Shown piece by piece: positions 25,744 through 36,200 of a stretch of 42,933 nt of DNA (position 1 is the first letter of the stretch; each line of letters opens with the position of its first letter). Under the pieces are notes generated by a model. That model was not told the origin of the DNA. It worked only from the letters and a program-made list of their open reading frames with translations, and searched no databases. Position numbers and translations under genes: made by a program. The DNA comes from Propionivibrio sp. (GTDB lineage: Bacteria; Pseudomonadota; Gammaproteobacteria; Burkholderiales; Rhodocyclaceae): the NCBI RefSeq assembly GCF_017995515.1, contig NZ_JAGOIT010000020.1, forward strand, positions 1-42,933, given 5' to 3'.

Positions 25744-27462
25744 TCAGGAATTCCGCAGCGGAGTTTCGTCGGGCGAGAACTGAAAATCGCGAATATCGCC
25801 AAGTCCGGATGACTTGAGCTCGCCCGCGTCACGTCGGTAAAGGCGGGTTTTCTCGTTCGAACGCCGGTCGCTCGGACGGTTGCCTTCCCACACCTTGCGC
25901 CAGCCGGCGTCGGCCATCTTCTTCGCATCGCGAGGCTCGCCGTACATGACGAGCCAGTGGCATTTCCCGGCTGAAGTGCTGGTGAGCGGGACGGTGCGGA
26001 TTCCGCTGAAGTAGTCGAGCGTGCCGAGAACGGCATTGGGCAGGTTGGCGTTGACGATGCAATCGATCTTGGGCGGCAGCGCCTTGGCCATACCGGTCGC
26101 AATGGATCGGTAGGTCTTTCCGTAGTCGATCCAAGGCATCAAGAGCGTGGCGACCAGAACCCAGAAGAGGGTCAGTCCGGCCATCCAGTGCATGGTGCCG
26201 CGCATGGGCGAACGCGGGCTGGTGGCAATCATCCAGAACCAGATCAGCGAAAGCGCCAAGGCAAAGCCGGCGGCGAGCAGATCAATCTGCCCTACGAAGC
26301 CCGGATGGAGCCTGACCGCCTGCCGCGCCAGGCGAGCCGGCCAGCCAAAGACCAGCGCTCCCCAGACGATCCAGCAGACCGACAGGAAGAAGGTGAAGGT
26401 CATCATGCCGAACCAGTCGAACGCATTGGCGGCGCCTCGACGCAGCGTGCCGACGCCGGGTACGGCGAGCAGAACCAGCGGCGGCAACAGCAAGAGTGCG
26501 GCCGAACTGCGTAGCTCAATGAGCAGGCCGAGAATAAGGAGGACGGCAACGAAGGAAAGCCCCGGGAGGGCGATTTGCGGTGTGCGCACTGCCCGGCGCT
26601 TTGACCACAACGCCCAGGCGGCCATGGGCAGGGCAGGCCACGCGTACCACAGCAGCAGATTCAGGTAGCGCGGAATGCCGATCAGTGGATTGGCGGGGTT
26701 TCGCAGTGGGGCGAACTCATTGTGCAGCAGGGCACTCAGGTAGCCGGGTGCCCGGTATTGCAAGGGAACGATCCAGAGGGCGACGATGGCGGCGGCGAGG
26801 GCGATCGCGGCGGCGATCTGCGCGGCACAGCGCTTCCGGTTGTCGGCTTGCCAGATCGTCAGCAGGATTGCCGGAAACAGTGTCAATGCCGGCAACAATC
26901 CGTTGGCGAGCAGGCCCAGGGCGACGGACGTTCCTGTTACGACAACGGCTTGGCGTGGTCGGCGCCCCAGCAGCGTCAGGCCCCAATAGGCAGCGGTGTG
27001 TGCCGCCAGTGCGGCGAGCATCGGCTGCGCTTCGTGCGCGTGAAAGAGGAATCCGATGCTGCCCGCCAGCAAGAGCGGCGCAGCTGCGGCGTAATCGCGT
27101 CGGTGCAGTTCGCGCGCGGCGAGAAGAATGAACTGCAGCGACAGCAAGGTGAACAAGCCGCTGGCGAGGCGCGCGGCATCGTGTGTCGGCAGCAGCCAGG
27201 AGAATAGATGCGCGGTGGTCGACGCGACCCAGTAGTAGAACGGTGCGTCGGGGTAGGCTTGTCCGGCGAGTTGCGGCGTCAGCCAGTTGCCGTGGGCAAA
27301 GATATCGAAGGCGACGCCGATCGAGATCGCGTCGTCGTGCTTCCACGGATCATGGCCGACCAGTCCGGTGAAAATGTAGATGGCGAGCAGTGCCGCCAGA
27401 ACCCAGCCGGTGGGCGGTAGGGTAATCCCCTTGAAGCGGGGATGGTCCTGGAGGAAGGGCAT
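25744..27462 (-). CDS. ArnT-like/PMT-type membrane glycosyltransferase
   Basis: A 572-residue polytopic inner-membrane protein with about twelve hydrophobic segments and a C-terminal soluble part. Near the N-terminus, after the first helix, is an acidic motif H42DD44 and PDAPFYYW (71-78), the place where GT-C enzymes of the ArnT/PMT type have their catalytic aspartate and the PPLYYW motif. Such enzymes move a sugar from undecaprenyl phosphate onto lipid A or other acceptors; the substrate here cannot be told. It is converging with orn (14 bases between stops) and lies downstream of the rpmE terminator. Confidence 0.85.
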   Translation of the reverse strand: MPFLQDHPRFKGITLPPTGWVLAALLAIYIFTGLVGHDPWKHDDAISIGVAFDIFAHGNWLTPQLAGQAYPDAPFYYWVASTTAHLFSWLLPTHDAARLASGLFTLLSLQFILLAARELHRRDYAAAAPLLLAGSIGFLFHAHEAQPMLAALAAHTAAYWGLTLLGRRPRQAVVVTGTSVALGLLANGLLPALTLFPAILLTIWQADNRKRCAAQIAAAIALAAAIVALWIVPLQYRAPGYLSALLHNEFAPLRNPANPLIGIPRYLNLLLWYAWPALPMAAWALWSKRRAVRTPQIALPGLSFVAVLLILGLLIELRSSAALLLLPPLVLLAVPGVGTLRRGAANAFDWFGMMTFTFFLSVCWIVWGALVFGWPARLARQAVRLHPGFVGQIDLLAAGFALALSLIWFWMIATSPRSPMRGTMHWMAGLTLFWVLVATLLMPWIDYGKTYRSIATGMAKALPPKIDCIVNANLPNAVLGTLDYFSGIRTVPLTSTSAGKCHWLVMYGEPRDAKKMADAGWRKVWEGNRPSDRRSNEKTRLYRRDAGELKSSGLGDIRDFQFSPDETPLRNS

Positions 27463-27499
27463 GGTCTACGAGAGGGTCCGGGAAGTTTGTCGGGCGAAA

Positions 27500-27525
27500 A
27501 AAAAGCAGCCATGCGGCTGCTTTTT
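27500..27525. terminator. Bidirectional terminator between rpmE and the glycosyltransferase
   Basis: An 11-bp stem AAAAAGCAGCC-ATGC-GGCTGCTTTTT. On the minus strand it ends with eight T and lies 39 bases after the rpmE stop, so it mainly terminates the trxA-rho-rpmE side. Confidence 0.9.
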
Positions 27526-27564
27526 CGCTGAGTCCGCAGGAACTGGCTGCCTGCGTCAGCTGGC

Positions 27565-27780
27565 TCAGGATGCTTTGTGCATCGAACCGTATTTCTTGTT
27601 GAACTTCTCGACGCGACCAGCGGTGTCGATGATCTTCTGCTTGCCGGTGTAGAACGGATGGCAGGCAGAGCATACTTCGACGTGAAGTGCTTTCTTCATC
27701 GTTGATTTGGTCTTGAACACGTTGCCGCAGGAGCACGTGACTTCGATTTCGTTGTAATCGGGGTGGATATCGGATTTCAT
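27565..27780 (-). CDS. rpmE: 50S ribosomal protein L31, zinc-binding form
   Basis: A 71-residue protein ([20 protein letters not shown]) with the four cysteines of the zinc-containing (C+) form: C16, C18, C37 and C40. This is the zinc-replete type; zinc-free paralogues lack these residues. It follows rho by 145 bases in the same direction, as in many proteobacteria, and is followed by a strong terminator. A longer frame to 27891 is not supported. Confidence 0.97.
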   Translation of the reverse strand: MKSDIHPDYNEIEVTCSCGNVFKTKSTMKKALHVEVCSACHPFYTGKQKIIDTAGRVEKFNKKYGSMHKAS

Positions 27781-27925
27781 CTTGAGAAATTCCTGTAAGT
27801 CAAATCTAGCCGGTTCGATGTAAACATCCGCTACTTCGGTGACCGGCTCCGGAGAACGGGCGATTATCCTTGTTTTTTCTTCAAGTTGCAATCAACAACA
27901 ATGCAAAACAACGATGCCTTTGCGA

Positions 27926-29182
27926 TCAGCGCCGCATCGAGTCGAAAAACTCGCCGTTGTTCTTGGTCGCCTTGATCTTGTCGAGCAGGAATTCCATCGC
28001 TTCGAGGTCGTCCATGTTGTAGAGGAGCTTGCGCAGGACCCACATCTTTTGCAGGACGTCGGGCATGAGCAGCAGTTCTTCGCGGCGCGTGCCGGAGCGA
28101 TTGACGTTGATCGCCGGATAGACGCGCTTTTCGGCCATGCGGCGGTCGAGGTGGATTTCCAGATTGCCGGTACCCTTGAATTCCTCGTAGATCACGTCGT
28201 CCATGCGGCTGCCGGTGTCGATCAGCGCGGTGGCGATGATCGTCAGCGAGCCGCCTTCCTCGATGTTGCGCGCCGCGCCGAAGAAGCGTTTCGGCTTTTG
28301 CAGCGCATTGGCGTCGACGCCGCCGGTCAATACCTTGCCGGAGGCCGGTTGCACGGTGTTGTAGGCACGCGCGAGGCGGGTGATCGAGTCGAGCAGGATG
28401 ACGACGTCCTTCTTGTGCTCGACGAGGCGCTTGGCCTTCTCGATGACCATTTCGGCGACCTGCACGTGGCGGGTGGCCGGTTCGTCGAAGGTCGACGCGA
28501 CGACTTCGCCGCGCACCGATCGGGTCATTTCGGTGACTTCTTCCGGACGTTCGTCGATCAGCAGGACGATCAGGTTGACGTCCGGGTGGTTGGCCGTGAT
28601 GGCGTGCGCGATGTGCTGCATCATTACCGTCTTGCCGCTCTTCGGACTGGAGACGAGCAGGCCGCGCTGGCCTTTGCCGATCGGCGCGATGATGTCGACG
28701 ATGCGGCTGGTGATGTTTTCCTCGCCGCGAATGTCGCGTTCGAGCTTGAGGTGTTTTTCCGGGTGCAGCGGCGTCAGGTTCTCGAACAGGATCTTGTTCT
28801 TCGACGCTTCCGGCGGTTCGCCGTTGATCCGATCGACCTTGACCAGCGCGAAGTAGCGTTCGCCGTCCTTCGGCGTGCGGATTTCGCCCTCGATCGTGTC
28901 GCCCGTGTGCAGGTTGAATCGCCTGATCTGGCTCGGGCTGACGTAGATGTCGTCGGTGCTGGCGAGGTATGAAGTGTCGGGCGAGCGCAGAAAGCCGAAA
29001 CCGTCTGGCAGCGTTTCCAGCGTACCGTCACCAAAAATGGTTTCTCCCTTTTTGGCTTGATTCTTGAGCAACGCGAAAATCAGTTCATGCTTGCGTAGCC
29101 GGTTGGCTCCCTCGATGCCGTTTTCGACGGCCATGTCGAGTAGCTGACTTACATGTAGGGCTTTGAGTTCGGAGAGGTGCAT
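27926..29182 (-). CDS. rho: Transcription termination factor Rho
   Basis: Rho is the hexameric RNA helicase that ends untranslated transcripts. The 418-residue protein has the N-terminal helical Rho_N domain, the cold-shock-like RNA-binding domain ([16 protein letters not shown]), the P-loop SPKSGKTV (178-185), and [15 protein letters not shown] of the Q-loop region. It has no insertion. It sits between trxA and rpmE on the minus strand. Confidence 0.98.
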   Translation of the reverse strand: MHLSELKALHVSQLLDMAVENGIEGANRLRKHELIFALLKNQAKKGETIFGDGTLETLPDGFGFLRSPDTSYLASTDDIYVSPSQIRRFNLHTGDTIEGEIRTPKDGERYFALVKVDRINGEPPEASKNKILFENLTPLHPEKHLKLERDIRGEENITSRIVDIIAPIGKGQRGLLVSSPKSGKTVMMQHIAHAITANHPDVNLIVLLIDERPEEVTEMTRSVRGEVVASTFDEPATRHVQVAEMVIEKAKRLVEHKKDVVILLDSITRLARAYNTVQPASGKVLTGGVDANALQKPKRFFGAARNIEEGGSLTIIATALIDTGSRMDDVIYEEFKGTGNLEIHLDRRMAEKRVYPAINVNRSGTRREELLLMPDVLQKMWVLRKLLYNMDDLEAMEFLLDKIKATKNNGEFFDSMRR

Positions 29183-29286
29183 GAGGAGCGGAAATAATGA
29201 ATTGGAGATTTGACGCGCTGAGCGCTGACGCGAATGGGGCGCATGTGGAGAGGGGGGTACTGCCGGGATTTTCTGACTGGGAGTGA

Positions 29287-29354
29287 CGCCTGAAAGTTCG
29301 CTGTCGACTTTGTTTTTCCTGTTATCAGGTGTCGGCTGCCTGAACTTTCAGGCG
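29287..29354. repeat. 13-bp perfect inverted repeat in the trxA-rho gap
   Basis: CGCCTGAAAGTTC (29287-29299) and GAACTTTCAGGCG (29342-29354) flank 42 bases. The loop contains a smaller CCTG-TTAT-CAGG hairpin beside a T-rich stretch. It is 13 bases past the trxA stop and may end or attenuate trxA readthrough into rho. Confidence 0.6.
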
Positions 29355-29367
29355 GAGGTTAATGGCT

Positions 29368-29694
29368 TTACAGGTGACTGTCAATGAACGCGGCGAGTTG
29401 CGATTTCGACAATGCGCCGACCTTTGTTGCTTCGATGCTGCCGTTTTTGAACAGCATCAGCGTCGGGATGCCACGCACACCGTAGCTGGCCGGGGTTTCC
29501 TGATTGTCGTCGATGTTGAGCTTGGCCACTTTCAGACGGCCGGCATACTCCTTGGCAATTTCGTCGAGAATCGGCGCGATCATCTTGCACGGGCCGCACC
29601 ACTCGGCCCAGTAATCGACGAGGACGGGTTGTTGCGATTGCAGGACATCGGCGGCAAAAGAGTCGTCGGTAACGTAATGGATGTGTTCGCTCAT
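29368..29694 (-). CDS. trxA: Thioredoxin 1
   Basis: A 108-residue thioredoxin with the redox motif WC33GPC36K, the buried aspartate in VLVDYWAEW and the cis-proline loop RGIPTLMLF. It reduces protein disulfides in the cytoplasm using NADPH through thioredoxin reductase. It lies upstream of rho on the minus strand, the usual trxA-rho order. Confidence 0.98.
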   Translation of the reverse strand: MSEHIHYVTDDSFAADVLQSQQPVLVDYWAEWCGPCKMIAPILDEIAKEYAGRLKVAKLNIDDNQETPASYGVRGIPTLMLFKNGSIEATKVGALSKSQLAAFIDSHL

Positions 29695-29884
29695 GGGAAT
29701 ACCTCAAGGGTGACTGGGAATGGATGGGGGGGGCCGGAGGGATTTTGCGCAGAGAGAATCTCTGGGTGGCACGTCGGGCTAATCGTAGCGGAAAAATAAC
29801 CTGTGTGGGAAGAATGAATCGTGGTGCAGAAACTCTTGGCGACGGACGTCAAATCCCTGACGGGGCCGGGGTTTAAGCGCATCT

Positions 29885-29918
29885 TGGCGGGTAAATGCGC
29901 TATAGTTTTTTCCCGCCA
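29885..29918. promoter_or_regulatory. Candidate fdxA promoter and operator
   Basis: A 7-bp inverted repeat TGGCGGG-N20-CCCGCCA encloses a TATAGT -10-like hexamer (29901-29906), 31 bases before the fdxA ATG. No good -35 is visible. Arrangement over the promoter suggests a repressor site; the binding protein is unknown. Confidence 0.25.
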
Positions 29919-29937
29919 CTTCCCGAGCGAGACACTC

Positions 29938-30261
29938 ATGGCCTACGTCGTTACCGAGAATTGTATCAAGTGCAAATACACGGACTGTGTCGATGTCTGC
30001 CCGGTCGACTGCTTTCACGAGGGGGCGAATTTCCTGGTGATCGATCCGGAAGAGTGCATCGACTGCACGCTGTGCGTCGCCGAGTGTCCGGCCGAAGCGA
30101 TCTTTGCCGAGGACGATGTGCCGGATGCGCAGCAACGGTTCATCGCCCTGAATGCCGAAATGTCCAGGGTTTGGCCGGTGATTACCGAGCGTCGCGAGCC
30201 GCTGCCCGACGCGGACGAATGGAACGGCAAGCCGGACAAGCTTGGCAAGCTCGAACGCTGA
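29938..30261 (+). CDS. fdxA: Seven-iron ferredoxin
   Basis: A 107-residue ferredoxin with one [3Fe-4S] and one [4Fe-4S] cluster: cysteines C9, C12, C17, C21 and C25 in the first motif ([19 protein letters not shown]) and C40, C43, C46 and C50 in the second. The C-terminal extension ([20 protein letters not shown]) is that of the FdxA/Azotobacter FdI type. The ATG is at 29938. It starts a plus-strand pair with the nuclease gene 19 bases downstream. Confidence 0.95.
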   Translation: MAYVVTENCIKCKYTDCVDVCPVDCFHEGANFLVIDPEECIDCTLCVAECPAEAIFAEDDVPDAQQRFIALNAEMSRVWPVITERREPLPDADEWNGKPDKLGKLER

Positions 30262-30280
30262 GCCGTTGTTCGGAGCGCGC

Positions 30281-33076
30281 ATGCCGGCGAACAACGACGA
30301 ACTCATCTGTACGGTCTTGCCTCCCGGCAAAGCATTCTTCGACGATCTTGCCGATGAGTTGCTGCAACGACATCGGAACCTGATCGAAACAGGTGACTTG
30401 TCGTCGCTGTACGTGCTCGTCCCGGCCTTGCCGATGGCCGTCGAACTGAAGGCGGCCCTGCAGCGCGCCGCGCAGCGCTTGTCGCGGCCGTTGCTGATGC
30501 CGCGCTTCGACACGTTGAGCAACTGGGCGCTCGGCGCGCCGTTGCCCGACGTCCCCGAGGCCTTGCCGGCATGCGAGCGGCTCGTTCTTCTGCACGAGGC
30601 CTTGCGTGCAAAGGGCTGGTTCGACGAAGCCGCGTTGTGGGGCATCGCGTCGGAAATGGCCGCGCTGTTCGATGAGATGACGGCCGCCGCGGTGTCGCTG
30701 GCCGAGGACGAGGCGATGCTTGCCGAGCAACTGCAGCACGCGTATGCGGTGCGCGCCTCGGTCCCACTGGCCTTCGAGGCGCGCGTTGTACATGAACTCT
30801 GGCGCGCACTGGGCGCATCGGGTGTGCCGGACAAGGCGGCCGTCTATCGTTTGCGCCTCGCCGGGTTGTTGCGGCAAGCCGAGGCCGCCGGGCAGCCGCA
30901 AGCGTTGTTCGTCCTGCTCGATGCGCCGGCGGCCGAAGCTCTGGAGCGTGCCGAACTGGATTTTCTGGTGTCCTACGCACGCGTGCAGCCGCTGAGTGTC
31001 GTTCATCCGGCGCCGCGCGAATCTGCTTCGTCACCTCTGATGCAAGCGCTCAATGCTGCCTGGCCGCAGGATCGGGAGACTCCGCTGTTCGAGCGCGCGC
31101 AGGCGCTGGCGCAGCGGTTTCCGTCCAGCCCGTTGGCAGACGAGCTTTCGCCAAGGCTGCAACTGGTGCCGACCGCGGGGCGCGAGCCGGAGGCGCTGGC
31201 TGCCGTCGCGCAGATTGGCGCATGGCTGAACGCCGGCATGCGCCGCATCGCCCTGATCGCACAGGACCGCCTGACAGCGCGGCGCGTGCGCGCGTTGCTT
31301 GAACGCGAAGGCGTGCTCGTTTCCGACGAAACCGGGTGGCTGCTGTCCACCTCGCGCGCGGCGGCGGCGGCCGACGCGCTGATCGAAACCGCAGCCAGCA
31401 ACGCGTATTTCAAAGACCTGCTCGATCTGTGCAAATCGCCGTTCTTCTTCGCAGAAACCGATGAGAGCGAGCGCAAGGCGGCGGTCTACGCGATTGAATC
31501 AGCGATCCGCGCAGCATCGGTCAAGACCGAGCTGCCGCGCATCCGGCGCTGCCTGCTCGACGCCGAGGCGGGCGACGCGAAGACCTTGGGCCTTGCTCTG
31601 CTCGACCGCATCGAAGCAGCGACGACCTTGCTGCGTGCCAGGCCGGCTCCGCTGGTGCGCTGGATCAACCGGCTGCACAAGGCGCTCGAAGTGCTCGGTG
31701 CGCTCGCGTCGCTCGCCGACGACGTGGCCGGACGGTCGCTGCTCGATCTGCTCGAAAAACGTCGCGGCGAGCTGGAAAACAACACGGCGGTATTCGCCTT
31801 CAACGCGTGGCGCGACTGGCTCAACCGCGAGTTCGAAGCGGCCAGTTTCCGCGATGGCAGCATCAATAGCCCGATCGTCATCACGCCGCTCAACGCGGTG
31901 TGCCTGCGCCACTTTGAGGCCGCTTTGCTGCTTGGCGGCGACGTCCGGCAACTCGCGCCGGCCGGCAACGGCGAGTTCTTCAACCAGTCGGTACGGCGCG
32001 AGTTGGGCTTGCGCACGCGCGAGGACGGTGAGCGCGAATTGCGCCGCGATCTCGAACTTCTTCTGGCGACCGTTCCACGCATCGCGGTGACCTGGCAATC
32101 AACGCAGAACGGCGAAGCCAATCTGCTCGCGCCGGAACTCTCGCTGCTGTCGACGCTGCATCAACTGGCCTGGGGCGACGATCTGCATCGCCGGCCGCTC
32201 GCGGCGCGTCCCGAGGCCGATGCGGATGCTGTGACCGCACCGCAGCCGACAACGTTGGCGTCGCCGGTCGCGCCGCTCGAACTGATTCCGCAGCGCGTCT
32301 CGGTCAGCGGCTACTCCAGCCTCGTCGCCTGCCCATACCGTTTCTTTGCCCGGCATGTGCTGGGCCTCGGCGAAATGGATGAAGTAAGCGAGGAAATGGG
32401 CAAGGCCGATTACGGCGCGCTGGTGCATCGCGTACTTGAAAGTTTCCACAAACGTCATTCGCTGATTTCGGCGTTGGCGGAAAACGAGGCGTTGATCGAG
32501 CTGCAATCCTGTGTTGCCGAAGTTTTTGCGCCGGCGGTCAAAGAGAATTTTCTGGCGCTTGGCTGGCGTCTGCGCTGGGAGAAGCGTCTGCAGGCCTATC
32601 TCGATTGGCAGCGTGCGCAGGAAGCCGGAGGTTGGCGCTGGGACGTGGCCGAGGAGCGCGTGAGCCGGGCGGTGCCTTTGCCGGATGGCGCCAGCATCGA
32701 ACTCTACGGGCGCATCGACCGCATCGACCGCAATATCGACGACGAAGTCGGTGCCGCGCTTTTCGACTACAAGACGCAGTCGGCCAAGGTTATTCGTGAT
32801 CGACTGAAAGACGACGTCCAGCTTCCGGCGTACGCGCTGATGCACGGCCGCGCGGCGCAGGCGGCGTATGTGGCGCTTGACGATGAATCGGTTGTCGCGG
32901 TGACATCAGGCAGTGAAAATAAGCCTTTGATGGTTGAGGCAGAAGGACAAGGGTTGCGCCTGAGTACCGTTTTTGGCGCTCTTCGTGCGGGGGCTCAGCT
33001 GCCGGCGCACGGGGCTGACGGGGTATGCACGTGGTGCGAGATGAGCGGGTTGTGCCGAAGGGGTTTTGTTGGATGA
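30281..33076 (+). CDS. AddB-like PD-(D/E)XK nuclease with Fe-S cluster motif
   Basis: A 931-residue protein. The C-terminal third is a RecB/AddB-type nuclease domain: SGYSSLVACPYRFFARHVLGL, GALVHRVLESFH, YGRIDRIDR and the active-site D829-Y-K831 with Q839-type helix residues following. Four cysteines, C684 and C916-x2-C919-x5-C925, match the AddB/Cas4 [4Fe-4S] arrangement. The N-terminal two thirds resemble a degenerate helicase-like AddB body without a visible P-loop. In AddAB systems the partner helicase-nuclease AddA lies next to it; here the following gene is an alpha-2-macroglobulin. Start at ATG 30281; an upstream TTG frame overlaps fdxA. Role in double-strand break processing is inferred from the family. 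Confidence 0.88.
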   Translation: MPANNDELICTVLPPGKAFFDDLADELLQRHRNLIETGDLSSLYVLVPALPMAVELKAALQRAAQRLSRPLLMPRFDTLSNWALGAPLPDVPEALPACERLVLLHEALRAKGWFDEAALWGIASEMAALFDEMTAAAVSLAEDEAMLAEQLQHAYAVRASVPLAFEARVVHELWRALGASGVPDKAAVYRLRLAGLLRQAEAAGQPQALFVLLDAPAAEALERAELDFLVSYARVQPLSVVHPAPRESASSPLMQALNAAWPQDRETPLFERAQALAQRFPSSPLADELSPRLQLVPTAGREPEALAAVAQIGAWLNAGMRRIALIAQDRLTARRVRALLEREGVLVSDETGWLLSTSRAAAAADALIETAASNAYFKDLLDLCKSPFFFAETDESERKAAVYAIESAIRAASVKTELPRIRRCLLDAEAGDAKTLGLALLDRIEAATTLLRARPAPLVRWINRLHKALEVLGALASLADDVAGRSLLDLLEKRRGELENNTAVFAFNAWRDWLNREFEAASFRDGSINSPIVITPLNAVCLRHFEAALLLGGDVRQLAPAGNGEFFNQSVRRELGLRTREDGERELRRDLELLLATVPRIAVTWQSTQNGEANLLAPELSLLSTLHQLAWGDDLHRRPLAARPEADADAVTAPQPTTLASPVAPLELIPQRVSVSGYSSLVACPYRFFARHVLGLGEMDEVSEEMGKADYGALVHRVLESFHKRHSLISALAENEALIELQSCVAEVFAPAVKENFLALGWRLRWEKRLQAYLDWQRAQEAGGWRWDVAEERVSRAVPLPDGASIELYGRIDRIDRNIDDEVGAALFDYKTQSAKVIRDRLKDDVQLPAYALMHGRAAQAAYVALDDESVVAVTSGSENKPLMVEAEGQGLRLSTVFGALRAGAQLPAHGADGVCTWCEMSGLCRRGFVG

Positions 33077-33176
33077 AAGAGGTAAAAGCACTTCTTGTTC
33101 GGATGAGTCAGAACTGCGGCGGTGCCTTTTTTGTTTGGTGAATCGCCACGCGCGTCGCGGGCGCTTTTCAACCAAC

Positions 33177-33182
33177 TATAAT
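33177..33182 (+). promoter_or_regulatory. Candidate -10 element upstream of the macroglobulin gene
   Basis: TATAAT, a consensus -10, 34 bases upstream of the alpha-2-macroglobulin ATG. The -35 is weak (GTCGCG at a 17-base spacer). Confidence 0.35.
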
Positions 33183-33216
33183 CTGGCGCTCTGCCAAATG
33201 TCATGCCGGAGCTGCC

Positions 33217-36200
33217 ATGTCGTCACCGCGTCCTCGTTCTGCCTTGCTTGGCGGATTCTTTCTAGCAATGTTGGCCCTGAGCTCGGCGCACGCCGCGGGC
33301 GTGCGCCAGTTTTCGCCGCAGGGCGAAGTCGATCAGCCGATTCGCGCGACGGCGGTGTTTTCCGCCAACATGGCGCAGCTCGGCCGACCCGATGGCCCGT
33401 CGCCATTTGTCGTCGATTGCGGTGACGTGAAGGGCCGGGCGCGCTGGGGCGATGCGCGCAACTGGTCGTATACGCTGGAACGTCCGCTGCAAGCCGGTGA
33501 GCGTTGCGATTTCCGGCTCAAGCCGGGTTTGACGGCAATCAACGGCGAGGCTATTTCCGGCGAGAGCAGCTACGCCTTCTTCGCACCGGGGCCGTGGCCG
33601 CGTTCGATCACACCGCGCCCCGGCGGGCCTGTCGAGGAGGACCAGGCCTTCCTGATAGACGCCAGCGCCGCGCTCAAGAATGACTCGGTCGAGCGCAACG
33701 TATGGTGCGAGGCGGATGGCGTCGGCAATCGCATTTCGGTGCGCGTACTCCCGGACGTGACGCGCAACGAAATCCTGGCGTCCCTGAGCCGCGACGTTCG
33801 GCCCGACTTGCTGGCGATTGCCTGCGCGGAGCGCCTGCCCGCCGGTGCGAAGATGCGCCTCGTATGGGGCAAGGGCGTGGAGGCGCAGAATGGCGCCCGC
33901 GCGAGCCGCGACGAGGGGTTCGCCTATGTCGTGCGCGAGCCGTTCAGCGCGAGTTTTACCTGCGAGCGGGAGAAGGCCAACGCGCCCTGTTCGCCGTTGG
34001 CCGACATGCGGGTCGAGTTCTCCGTCCCGTTTGACCTCAAGCTGGCGCAGCGCGCCCGCCTCATTTCGCCGGACGGAACGCGCTCGCCCTATCTGCCGAT
34101 TCAGGAGAGCGCCCGCGAGAATACGGTGGCAACCTTGACCTTCAAGGGGCCATTCCCGCAGAACGCGGAACTCAAGATTGAACTGCCGTCTGATTTGAAG
34201 GACGAGGCGGGGCGCGCGTTGTCGAACGCCGCGAGTTTTCCGCTAAAGGTGCGCACGGCGGCACTGCCGCCGCTGGCGAAATTTCCTGGCGCATTCGGCA
34301 TTCTGGAACTCAAGGAAGGCGGTGTCTTGCCGGTGACGCTGCGCAACGTCGAAGCCAGACTGCCGGTCGCCGATCTGCCGATGCCGTCCGCGAACGCGCA
34401 CCGCTTCAGCGAGAAGCGTCTGACCGACGACGCCGAAGTCATTGCCGCGATCAAGACCATCGCGCAATTCGAGCAGCAGACGCAGAGCCATACGCTGGGC
34501 GAGGGCGACTCGGCTTACGAGTACGTTGATCCCTACTACGCGCGGGAATTCTCGTTCCTCAAGGGCAAGACCGGCGTCGCCAGCCAGGAGTTGCCGAAGC
34601 CAGGCGGCAGCGCCGAGTTCGAAGTGGTCGGCATTCCGCTGCAGAAGCCGGGCTTTCACATCGTCGAGATCGAGAGCCGCCTGCTCGGCGCGGCGCTGCT
34701 GGCGACGCCGAAGCCGATGTACGTGCGCACTACGGCGCTGGTCACCAACATGGCCGTGCATCTCAAACGCGGCCGGGACAATGGGCTGGTCTGGGTGACG
34801 GCGCTCGATAGCGGCAAGCCGGTGGTCGGCGCCGAAGTGCGCGTCTCGGGCTGCGACGGCAAGTCCTTGTGGCAGGGGCGCAGCGATGCGCAGGGGCGGG
34901 CGCTGATCGACGTCGAGCTGACAGCGCCGAGTTGCGACGACGACAACTTCATCTTCGCCAGCGCGCGCCTGGGCGAGGACTACAGCTTCGTGCGCTCCGA
35001 CTGGAACGACGGCATCGAGCCGTGGCGCTTCGGCGTCGAGACCTGGGGCGACTACGAGCCGCGCAAGATTCATACGATCCTCGATCGCAGCCTTTTCCGC
35101 GCCGGCCAGACGGTGTCGATGAAGCACATCGCACGCGAGCGGAACAGCCGCGCTTTTGCCTACCCCGACAGCAAGTCCTTGCCGAGCGAGCTGGTGATCC
35201 GCCACGAAGGCAGCAACGACGAATTCCGCCAGCCGCTCAGCTGGGACAAGCGCGGCGTCGCCACCAACCAGTGGAAGATTCCCGACTCGGCCAAGCGCGG
35301 CACCTATCAGATCGAATTGCGCAGCGCCGAAGATGGTTCGGGCGGCAGCGCCTACACCGGCGAATTCCGCGTCTCGGACTTCCGCCTGCCCGTCTTCTCC
35401 GGCAGCGTGCAAGGCACGTCGGCGCAACTCGTCGCGCCGCGCGAGGTGCCGCTGGCGCTCGGCCTCAATTTCCTCAACGGCGGCGCCGCCAAGGGGGCGC
35501 AGGTCGAGGTGTCGACGACGCTGCGGCCGCGCTGGCCGGAGTACAAGAACTACGAAGGTTTCCACTTCATCGTCGATTTCGACGAGGAGGGGCGCTCGGC
35601 GTTCGCCGTCGACGACAATCGCGAAGAGGAACGTCTGATCAGCGACAAGGAAGCGGTGACGCTCGACCAGGCCGGCGCGGGCAAGCTCAACGTCGCACTG
35701 CCGGTGCGCATCAAGGGGCCGAGCGAACTGTATGCGGAGATGACTTTCGCCGATCCGAACGGCGAGATGCAGACCATTCACGGTTCGGTCGAACTCGCGC
35801 CGTCGGGCGTCGTGGCCGGGATCAAGGTCAAGGATTGGGCGTCGGTCAGCGAGCAGGGCATGGTCGAGGTGGTGACGCTCGATACGGAGGGCAAGCCGGT
35901 CGCCGATGTGCCGGTCAAGCTGATGGCCAAGCGCCGCATCGACTACAGCCATCGCAAGCGCATCGTCGGCGGCTTCTACGCCTACGAGCACCACACCGAG
36001 TTCGCCGATCTCGGCGAGATCTGCAAGGGTCGGAGCGATTCGCGCGGCAAGTTCCAGTGCGCCATCGAGTCGAGCGAAGCGGGCAATGTCTATCTGCTCG
36101 CCGAAACGAGCGACAAGGCGGGCAACGTGTTCTACGCCGGCACCAGCTACTGGGTCAGCGGGCACGGCGATCTGTGGTTCACCGCCGGCAACCAGGATCG

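Noticed and set aside
27839-28972. 377-codon frame antisense to rho
   Set aside because: Val/Asp/Arg-rich mirror frame of rho.
34243-36165. 640-codon open frame antisense to the macroglobulin gene
   Set aside because: A shadow of GC-rich coding; composition is Arg/Ala/Asp/His-rich with no family motif, and the opposite frame is a clear alpha-2-macroglobulin.
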